NCBI GenBank assembly: GCA_963969365.1
Contig: OZ017749.1
Location: forward strand, 2,976,001 to 3,040,000
DNA from: Asterochloris sp. CNOR1
Taxonomy: Eukaryota > Chlorophyta > Trebouxiophyceae > Trebouxiales > Trebouxiaceae
DNA: 64,000 nucleotides
Reading direction: 5' to 3'
Shown here: in pieces, positions 21,780 to 30,800 of the stretch
How positions within the stretch are numbered: the stretch's first letter is position 1
How the letters are laid out: each line of letters starts with the position of its first letter
Program-made: the position numbers and the translations under genes
Notes under the pieces: model-generated
Told to the model about the DNA's origin: nothing
Seen by the model: the letters and a program-made list of their open reading frames with translations, nothing else
The model's database searches: none

Positions 21780-24700
21780 ATGCCATCAGCAGCGTCTAGC
21801 CACGAGATGAAGGTCGTCGTGCCTGGCCTGCAGGCTGTGCTTGGAGCTGGTGCAGGTGGTCTGGTGGCAGCACGAGAGCTGCTGCGTGAGGGCCACCAGG
21901 TCACGGTGTTTGAGAAAGGCAGCACAGTTGGCGGCGTGTGGGTCTACACGGACGATGTGGAGAGCGACCCTCTTGGTGAGGGACGCAAGGCATGAGATCG
22001 TTTTTCAATGCCGCAGTTTGCTTCGTGGGCAATGCCCTTGTTGCTTGTCAGAGGCCTGGCAGACACACTGCCTTTGCACAGCTTTAACCATTGCCTGTGC
22101 TGGCTTGAGGCAGAGCATTGTTTCAAGTGCCTGTGTGCGGCTGACACAAGCATAGCTCTGGACGCTATGTGCACCTTTGTCCTTGTATGCCTGCACCTAC
22201 TGCTTTGGAGCTTGACAGGCTTGCAGCACCCCACGCTGCAGCTGGCTGCCGTGCTGAGCAGGGCAGCGCCTGAGCTTCCATGCAACTGCACCCCTGCAGG
22301 CCTGCACCCTAAGCGCCGCCGTGTCCACAGCAGCATGTACGCAGGCCTGCGCACCAACCTGCCCCGTGAGGTGCGCTGCCCTTCACTTCCTATCTTGCAG
22401 CCCTTGCAAACCTTCTGGCAGCCTATCACATGCCAAGCTGCAGGCTCTACATGTTGTTCTGCGCCCTGCCATCCCAGCAGCCGCTGCATGCCATGCCTCA
22501 GTTGACGAGCTTTCTGCAAGCATCTGACCCGCAGTGTGGGCACAGGGACCCACACATGCGAGCTGCGCTGTGGTGCTGCAGGTGATGGCATATTCAGACT
22601 TTGCCTTTGATGACTTGGGCGGCAAGTCGGAGGATGCGCGCCGCTTCCCCTCCCATAAAGAGGTCACCGTTTGTGCAACTCTGTGCTCTTGGGCCCATCT
22701 TGCTGCTTGGCAGCCGCAGCTCCTGCCTGTTCACGCTGCAAAGCTCAGAGCTGGTCCTCTCAAGTTTTACAGCAGTTCTGCACTTTTCCTGATGCACATG
22801 GAGCTTAATGTTGCCCATCCTACTGCCACTTGCCCATACTGGTGCCAAGGTCTACCACCAGTATGGCTGCAGGTGGCCCCTGTCACTGCCTGTGCGCCCT
22901 GCTGCCTGCATGCTACATGCTGCAGCAAGATAAGCATCAACACTGCGAAGCTCATGCCCCAATGAGTGCATTCTGCAGGTGCTCAATTACCTGCAAGCCT
23001 TTGCCACCACTTTTGACTTGGAGAAGCACATCACCTTCAACACCCAGGTTGTGCGGGCCCAGCCCCTGTTCCGCGCAGCCCTGCCCAGCAACGGCAGCAA
23101 CAGATGCAAAGCCGCTGCTGAACCCCCGACAGACCTCAAAGAGGCAGCAGAGCATGCTCAGGGCATCATGCCCTGGCCGCGATGGCGATTGACCACGATA
23201 CCCACCTCAGTGAGCCATCAGCCTGCCTGCGCATCCCCAGACAGGCAACGTGCTGCTTGATCTGCCACAAACTCCTCCTGTTTCCTCCTCAATGCAAGCT
23301 TAATGTGCTCTGTTGACTATGGCAATGGTGCAGGTGATGCTCTGTGTGATGCACTGGCACCACTGCTGGGCTGCATCAACTGCCTGTGTGCCCGTCACAG
23401 CTCACGTGCTGGCACGGCCATATGCTGCATGCAATGCTCGCTTCATTGTGCCGCTCCTGATGCTTTGTGTCTTGATATCTGCAGGAGGCCGAGAGCACTG
23501 CCCCCAACGCCGGAACTGAGGCCCAGCAGCGACGTCAGCAGCAGGAAGAGGCTGGAGCGGCCCAGCAGCTTGAGTTTGACGCCGTGGTGGCCTGCAGTGG
23601 CCACTACAGCGAGCCCCGCATCCCCCTGCTGCTGCGCTCTGATGCCCGGGTGTTGGGCCCGGACGACAAGCTGAGGGGGGCTGACGTCTTCCCAGGCCGC
23701 CTCATGCACAGTCACAACTACCGGCGCCCAGAGGAGTTTGCTGGCAAGACCGTCATGCTGCTGGGAGCCTCATCCAGCGGAGCTGACATCTGCCATGAGG
23801 TTGCGGAGCACGCTTGTCAGGTCAGGCCATGGGATGTTGGGCCTGCTTTACAGCGCTGTGTGTGCCTGCAGCATGGGCTGCTTCTCCAGCATCGTTGACA
23901 TCTGCCATGATGTTGCGGTGCCTGCCAGCCAGATCAGAAATTAATCTGTTCAGGCAGTGCTCTGCGGTGCCTTGAGGCACCACCCCCAGCCCGGGGTAAT
24001 GCAGGGCAAGCCTGCCAGGTCAGGCAGGGGCCTCCAAGCAGTGTCTCTGTCTTGTGGAGTCACTCCTTCCACACAGGATGCTGCCTGCCTCACAGCTGCG
24101 CCGCTAAGTCTGCTGTTTGGGACAGCATATAAGGGGTCTATCACAGCAGGCTTGACCAGCCAACATGCCATGCATGTCGCACCGATGCAGCATGGCATTC
24201 AAACGCAGCTTTTTGGTCACCCACTGCAGCATGCAGCCTGTCTAACTGCAGGTCTATCTCTGTGCTCGGACTTACGTCAGCGAGGCAGCCCCCTTTGGAG
24301 CGAAAAGCAACATCTGGCGGCGGCCGCCCCCTCTGGAGTTGCATGAGGATGGGCGCATCTCCTTTGCAGATGGCACTACCTCTGAGGCAGTGGACACAGT
24401 CATGTTCTGCACTGGATACCGCTACAGCTACCCCTTCCTGGCACCCACAGATCTGGTTGACGTTGCAGAAAACAGGTGCGGCCACCAGCGGGCAGCGTCT
24501 GCCCCATCTAGAGTTGCTCTGGAAGATGCCACAGCTCCATTGAGCACTGTGGTCCAAGGGAAGATGCTGGGACGCCATCTGCTTTTCAAGCTACTGTAGG
24601 GCGCTGTTGCAGCTACCTTCAGCAGGGCTCTCTGATGGGAGCGCTGCAAAGCCATTTTCTTATGCGGGTTGCTGAGGAAATTGCTGCAGCCCCGGGCACT

Positions 24701-25611
24701 GATGCAGAAGGATGCTTTCTGCTGTATGTGTTGCTGTTGGATCTTGTGACAGTGCTTCAGACTTGTTTCCCTGAGTGGCATCAATTCACGCTGTTACTCC
24801 TTGCTCCGCAGGGTACACCCTGTGTATAAGCATGTATTCTCAATCAATGCGGCTCCGACACTGGCCTTCATTGGCCTCCCATTCAAGGTGGGGTTGCTCA
24901 AGTTTCAGCTGCACTTGCAGTACTCTGTGCAGGCCCCGCTGATGCCCGCTGCCATGCAGGTTGTACCATTCCCGCAGATGGAGCTAGTTGCAAAATGGAT
25001 TGCCAGAGTGCTGTCAGGCAGGTCGCAGCTACCCACTATGATGGCCATGCGCCAGGACAGCCGGAGCCTGTATGAGCACCTGCGCATGCAGGGCATGCCT
25101 GTCAGGTGAGCACCCCTGGCGAGCCATCTGCTTACACATATTTCTGCTCAGACAGCAAAGCATTTGCCATGCCAGCACATCAAAGCCATTTGTCGAGACA
25201 CACTGATCAGGCTGAAGCCAGCAGTAAGGCCCTCGGATCTCCAGGCTGGCGCAACTGCCTGTAGCCATGACTGTCTAAGCAGTTAGCAGCCAGAGCTGCA
25301 GAGCAACCTGGTGTCTCTTACATGTATAGGCTCATGCAGTGCAGTGCCATTCCTCATGCAGGTACACCCACTTGATGGATGGGGACACCCAGTGGCGCTA
25401 CAACAACTGGTTGGCAGAGCAGTGTGGGGAGGAAGGCCAGCCACTGGGAGCTTGGCGCCAGCAGATGTATGAATCCACCTCAGAGAACAAGAGAAGGCAT
25501 CCAGAGAAGTACAGGGACGTCTTTCAATACGGGCAGCTGCCCGATGCTGCACAGCGCGAAACGCATGACAAGCAGGCGGCAGCTTTGAGACAGACTGATG
25601 TGGCAGCTTGA
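21780..25611 (+). CDS. flavin-containing monooxygenase (plant FMO GS-OX-like)
   Basis: FAD- and NADPH-dependent monooxygenase that oxygenates soft N or S atoms in small molecules. The FAD Rossmann motif is GAGAGGLVAARELL with VFEKGSTVGGVW (21840-21975). Next are VHSSMYAGLRTNLPRE (22320-22370), FDDLGGKSEDARRFPSHKE (about 22605-22665), VLNYLQAFATTFDLEKHITF (22979-23040), VVACSGHYSEPRIP, the FMO identity motif FPGRLMHSHNY (about 23690-23725, pattern FxGxxxHxxxY), the NADPH motif LLGASSSGADICHEVA, VDTVMFCTGYRYSYPFL (24390-24440), and HPVYKHVFSINAAPTLAFIG. The last exon (from about 25362) codes YTHLMDGDTQWRYNNWLAEQ and a charged tail ending LRQTDVAA. About nine exons. The start at 21780 is the only nearby in-frame ATG; between MKVV and AVLGAGAGG there are five extra codons (VPGLQ) that look like a 15-base GT..AG insert. 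Substrate cannot be read from the sequence. Convergent with NIT2. Confidence 0.9.
23772..23938 (+). repeat. exon echo in FMO intron (112-bp offset)
   Basis: The 3' edge of the exon coding the second nucleotide-binding motif (SGADICHEVAEHACQ, about 23772-23820) is copied at about 23885-23938. TGACATCTGCCATGA is shared exactly, then the copy diverges. Offset is 112 bp. Confidence 0.8.
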
Positions 25612-25710
25612 CCACCAGCTTTACCACCTCATGCATCCCGTTTGTCCTGACTCCACTACCTTTGTCGGCATGCACAATATGCAAAAGCCTGGGCTGCTTC
25701 TGGCCATTGC

Positions 25711-27332
25711 TCAATTTTGAAGCGTCTTATCGACCAGGGAGTAAAGGTCCCATCGCTTTTGCTGCGTGAGGGGCATGTTCTTGCGCCGCTGCTCAAGCTC
25801 AGAGTAATCCAGCTCAGCAAAGACAGTGCCGGGCTTTTCCTCTGTCGTCGCTATCTCCTCAGCAAAGGGTCCGTAGATGCTGGAATGGCCCCAGGCTGTG
25901 TAGCCAGCGCCCGCGTCCCTGGCGGGGGAGCAGGTGGCCACAAACAGCTGGTTGTCCACAGCCCGGGCCTGCTGTAGCAGCTGCCAGTGGGCTGGCCCAG
26001 TGGTCATGTTGAAGGCACCTGCAGGACAGCAGCTGCTTGGTGACTGCCTCATGCTTGTATGGGCATGGTGCCACCACTGGCTGCCGCACTGTGCGTGCCC
26101 TCCCCAGGTTCGCGGTGTCACAGAGGAAAGCTGGCCTCCTCCACGCAGCTGTCAGTCATGTGACGCAGCAGGCAACCATGCACACCTGGGTAGATGACTA
26201 GCTGCACCCCTCGCTGCCTGTAGACCATGGCCAGCTCAGGAAAGCGCAGGTCATAGCAGATGCCGATTCCGAGGCGCCCTGCTGGGGTGTCCACCACCGT
26301 GAACACCTCTCCCGGGGACAGAGTGTCAGATTCTCTGAAGGTGATCTTGCCAGGGATGTCAATGTCAAACAGGTGCACCTGCAGCAGTGGCTTGTGCGTC
26401 TGCAACCTGGGAGAAAGGAATGCCATCCACAGTCAGTGCACGGACAGAGGACAGCTGGGGTGCTGGGGCACAGCTCTTGTAAGCATGCAGCCCTTTAGGG
26501 CGAGGGTGGCTTCTAACAGCACAATGCACACATGTGCCAGCAACTGAAGGACAGGGGCTTCCCTGGGAGTGATGACAATTGAGCATGTGGAGGCACGGGA
26601 CACAGCTCAGTTGCAGTTTCAAACAGCAGGGAGAGCTTGACCTTGTCCTCACCTTACGATGCTTGGCGAGCAGGTCCCCGCGTGTGCCATAGACGCAGCA
26701 GGTGTTGAACAGCTTGCCGCTGCTGCGCTCAGGGACAGACCCTCCCACCAGGGTGACTTGGTGTTCCCGTGCAGCCTGGCTTAGCATGGCAGTGGAGGGT
26801 GACTGATCTGCCTCAATGTCCTCGGCGTAGGTGGGAAAACTATCGTTTGAGTATGGGCAATTCCACATCTCAGGCAGGACTATCAGCCTGGCCCCTTGGG
26901 CTGCGGCTTCCTGCAGGGCACAGGGGCTTGTGTCTCAATGCGATGGCATTGCCAGGTCTCAGGCAGAGGCTGCAGCTCTGTTGGTCTGGGTTCTGGCATT
27001 CTGCAGAAGTTAGGCGGTTGCATATCAACGCAAGGGCACATCTTGGGTGGGATGGATGAGCAGCCCTTCTCCCTGGCCTGCAGCATCTTGCAGGCCGCAC
27101 ACTGGCTCATAATCTGCTGTGCTGCTGTTGCATGGAGTTGCCAAGCCCAGCTGGTGGGGGGCCAGCACTGCACCACCATTCTCAGTCTGCTTCCTGCAAG
27201 GTTTGCCAGGCGATGCAGCAAACATGGAATACGCCTCACCTTGATGGCCTGCCTGGCACCTGCGATGTTCCTCTCCTTCTCTTCAGAGACTGCAAGCTGG
27301 CACAGGGCGATCTTGACCTGCAGGGCAGCCAT
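25711..27332 (-). CDS. NIT2: omega-amidase NIT2 (nitrilase superfamily)
   Basis: Omega-amidase of the nitrilase fold, which hydrolyses alpha-ketoglutaramate and alpha-ketosuccinamate in the glutamine transaminase pathway. The start ATG at 27332 gives [20 protein letters not shown]...AGARQAIK, spliced in phase across a 330-bp intron to [20 protein letters not shown]. The catalytic triad is visible: Glu in [16 protein letters not shown], Lys in LLAKHRK joined to [14 protein letters not shown], and Cys in [15 protein letters not shown]. The remaining exons code [36 protein letters not shown] and the tail [19 protein letters not shown], stop at 25711-25713. The assembled protein is about 280 residues, the usual length for NIT2, with no clear targeting peptide. 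Convergent with FMO (99 bp between stops) and divergent from the large coiled-coil gene (about 540 bp). The first intron holds the exon ladder described separately. Confidence 0.93.
26831..27083 (-). repeat. three-step exon ladder in NIT2 intron 1
   Basis: The exon carrying the catalytic Glu (5' edge at 26910, acceptor CTGCAG at 26911-26916) has an upstream copy at 26940-27000 (acceptor 27001-27006) and a weaker one at 27031-27077 (acceptor 27078-27083). Copy 1 reads [12 protein letters not shown] where the exon reads [13 protein letters not shown] fourth, very decayed step may lie near 27140-27195. Confidence 0.75.
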
Positions 27333-27870
27333 GTTGTTGGTAACGGCTGGCACAGCACTGCAGGCAGTCGATGCTGAAGGAGCAAGTGCTGCAGAGGTCA
27401 GCAGAAGTGCACCTTTGTGGCTGGTGGTGTGTCCACCATCTTGGGGGATTCTGCTTGCATGGCAGGCACGTGAACTGTGCGTTGCTTCTGCAATGCGGTG
27501 GCGGGCTCTCTGGTCCTGTTCAGGAGTATAGCAGCAGCTGTGGCCCTGCGTAATGGCCTTGCTGCAGCACAAGATAGCTTGTATTGACCTGCACCACCAT
27601 GCAATCTGAGGGATGACAATTGCTCAGAGTGAATCTACAACAGTCCCTGATGTGAAATCACCTGCGGGCCGGGCAGTGGAAGCTGCGCAGGCCTTGCAGA
27701 TCACTGGGAGTGCCCTTCTAAGACACTGGGTGAGTTGCATTCAGGGTTCACAACAGCATCGCTTTCCGGTGTTGATTGGTAGGGGCAAAGAGCTGCAGCG
27801 AAGAGCTGCTTTGAGGGGTGTTCCACTCTCTTTCTGAGCTGATTCTGTTGACAGTGGCACCTTGCAATTC
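27333..27870. promoter_or_regulatory. divergent intergenic region NIT2 / coiled-coil gene
   Basis: 538 bp between divergent start codons, expected to hold both promoters and leaders. A plus-strand frame from 27613 (MTIAQSESTTVPD) stays open to about 27835 without a recognisable domain and could be an upstream exon of the coiled-coil gene. No specific element was recognised. Confidence 0.4.
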
Positions 27871-30800
27871 ATGGCGTTTGCCAGCCAGAAAGTAGACCCA
27901 TACGGAGTCCTGAGGAGCTTGGTGAGTATCTTGCAATCCTGCAGCCGAAGACCTGCACATGCAGCCTCATGAGTATGTGTTGCTACCTCATGAGTCTTTT
28001 TCGGGCAATCTCACATGACATCTCGAAGCAATAAGACACATTGAATGGCTTGGCATGAGGGATTGGCCACTCACCTGTCATGAGCTGGCTGTCCCGATGG
28101 CATGTGTGCAGGTGCCAGCAAGTACAAGGAATAGCAACAGGAAAGCCTTCTACACGCTCAGGGACATTGTCAAGGTCTGCAGTGCCTCATTTCTATTGGA
28201 GCCCAACCTGAGCACTGAACAGCAGTCTCACTACTGCTGCACACTGCAGGAGCTGCAGCACGAGACCAGGGCAGGGCGGGACTATGAGACCAGCCAGACG
28301 GTGCACAACATGCACAACCAGCTGCAGGCCTTGCAGCGCAGCTTCATGACGCTGTCAGATGCTCTGCTGGACGAGCTCGGTGAGCAGAAGCCTGCAGCGA
28401 CACAAACCGCAATCTGGCTTGTCAGCGGCACCCTTGGGAAGCCCATGCACGAGGCCCTCAGCCACAGGTGGCTACGGGTTGTTGTTGCTTAAGTACGTCT
28501 GCAGGACATGTGACCGGTGGTAAGACATGGAGCCTGCCAGCTGCGCGGCGTGAGCAGTGGTCATGGCACCGTCAGCAGAGCAGCTCCATGACGTGGTCAG
28601 ATGCCCTGCCTGTGTGTGCTGCCCTTTGCCAGTGATCTGTCAAAGCAGCCCCTCAGCCGGCACTCCTGTTGTTGCATGGCCAGGTCTGAAGTGTGTGTGG
28701 CAGGTGGTGCCACCCCTGGCATACAAACCCTGCACGCCCAGCAACAAGCTTGTGCTGTGCAACTTTTGCTCAAGGCTTCCCACAAGGGTCTGGCAGCTGC
28801 AGGGGTGAGCAGCATCGCTGTGTCGCAGTGCTCCTGGCCCTCGTTAGCACAGCAGGCGTCTGACAGTGCGCACAGGCCTTGGTAGGTCTCCTCACAGGGC
28901 CCAGTTACCAGGCATGTATGGCCTGGCGACACCTGCCAATGCTTGCCTGCAGAGGCAATGAGGCAGGAGCAAGACACAGGGTGTGCAGCAGTGTTTGCAG
29001 TACGTGACAAAATAAACTGCTCAAATAAATATACTGTGATTGTGCTGCAGGCCACCTGCAGAGGCGCCGCAGCACATGACAGATAAGAAATGACATTGCA
29101 ACCCACTTAGTCACCACCCACACTGTTTGACCATGCCCGCAGAGGCGGTGAGGCAGGAGCGTGATGAGATGGCATCAGCCCTCGGCAGCCTGCGCCAGGA
29201 TGTTCACAACAGGCTGGGCAGCGCTCAGCGCTGGCATGACGAGGCGCACACCCTCCTCCGCGGCGCGCAGGAGCAGGCCCTGGTGCGCAGTGCAGATGGC
29301 ATCAACACAGCGCCGTGATGCAGCACATGTTGTGTGTTGCGGCGTGCTTCATTGCCAAGCTAGGTGCGGCTCAGCCCTGCTGCAGAGTTGCAGAGGCGGC
29401 TGTTGCGGCGCCTCTTGGCTGTCTGGACCGCTTCACATGGGGCAGTACTTTGATACTGCGCCTGCTGCAGTCTTCACAGGCCAAGGAGGTGACTGGTTGA
29501 TCCCCTCCAGGGTTTGTCTGACAGTAGCAGCCTGGTCCTGAATGAGCACTGCATGTACCTGAAGCTGCACTTCCGGTGGGGAGGGGGCGTGGCTGTGCGC
29601 ACCTGCTTATGATGAGCAGGGCAGCTCTTGGGTTGCAGCTGACACCTACCCAAGCAGCATGTGTAGGTGCCTGGCGCAGGCATCTGCAGGCACCAGCACC
29701 AGCAGCTGCGACATGGCGTTGTTGAGCAAGTGCTTGACAGACAGCCTCTGGCCGCTGCTGCGCAGGCTGCAGCACAGCAGGCGGCGCGTGACGAGGCTGG
29801 CCGGGTGAGGACCGCTCTGGAGCAGCAGCACGAGCGGCGCCTGGCTGAGCTGCGCGCAGACCTGCAGGGCCGACTGGCATCCTCAGAGCAGGTGGGGAAA
29901 CTGCGTTTCCTGTATGGGTGCCTGGCCTTGGCAGAGCAGGTGGGGCTCCTCTGACGTGCCGGCAGGGGCGCCTGGCACCCTAAGAGCCGACGAGGGGGCT
30001 GCGGCTCCTGCAGGGGTGTCTGGCCTTCGCAGAGCTCTTTGGAGGCTGAAGTACTTAGTAATCGCAAGGCCGCCTGGCCAGGTGAGTGCCAAACGGTGAT
30101 TTCTGCAGATTGCTGGTGTCTGCAGGGCAAAAGTAGGTCTGATTGCCATGGCAGCAAGGGCTGCTGGCATCCTCAGCGCGATCAGAGGGCACAGCTGCTG
30201 CAATGGCACAGCGGTGGGCACAGCAAGGCCATATCGGCTGAGCAGGAGACAAAGTCACCTTTGCAGCAGCTGTGCAGAGGGTGACCGCTTGCAGCCTGGA
30301 GTCTGTCAGCCATGCAGATCTAGTGAGCAGAGGCAGCATCGCAGCCTGGCTGAGGCCAGCTGCCCTGCTGACTGCTGTTTCCAGCCAGCAGAAGGGCATA
30401 AGTGCAAGAGCCTCAGCCATGCTCCCTTTTCAAAGCCAAGCTGGAGCAGTGGAGCGGGACTGCTGGGACTGTCATGCCCAGCGCCCCTGGTTTCCTTGCT
30501 CTTAAAGTTGGTTTAGGATGCCAGGCATCTGCTTGGTTGAGCTCAACTGGCACTGTGAGGCGGCTGGTCCTTTTGAAAGGCGCAGAGCAGCTCATGCCTG
30601 CAAGTCAGCTCTCAGACAAGGGCGTCCAGCCCCGGCGGCAAGGTTGACTGGCAGGGATGAGGGACACTGGGTGGCACAAGCTCTCCTGCCTTCCTGCAGG
30701 TCAGCGCAGAGGCAAGGCACCTGCAGGGCAGCCCAGCCATGCTGCAGGGGTGCATGTGTGAGGCTCATTGTGTGGCCCAAGCTTCCTTCTGCCCCTTCCT

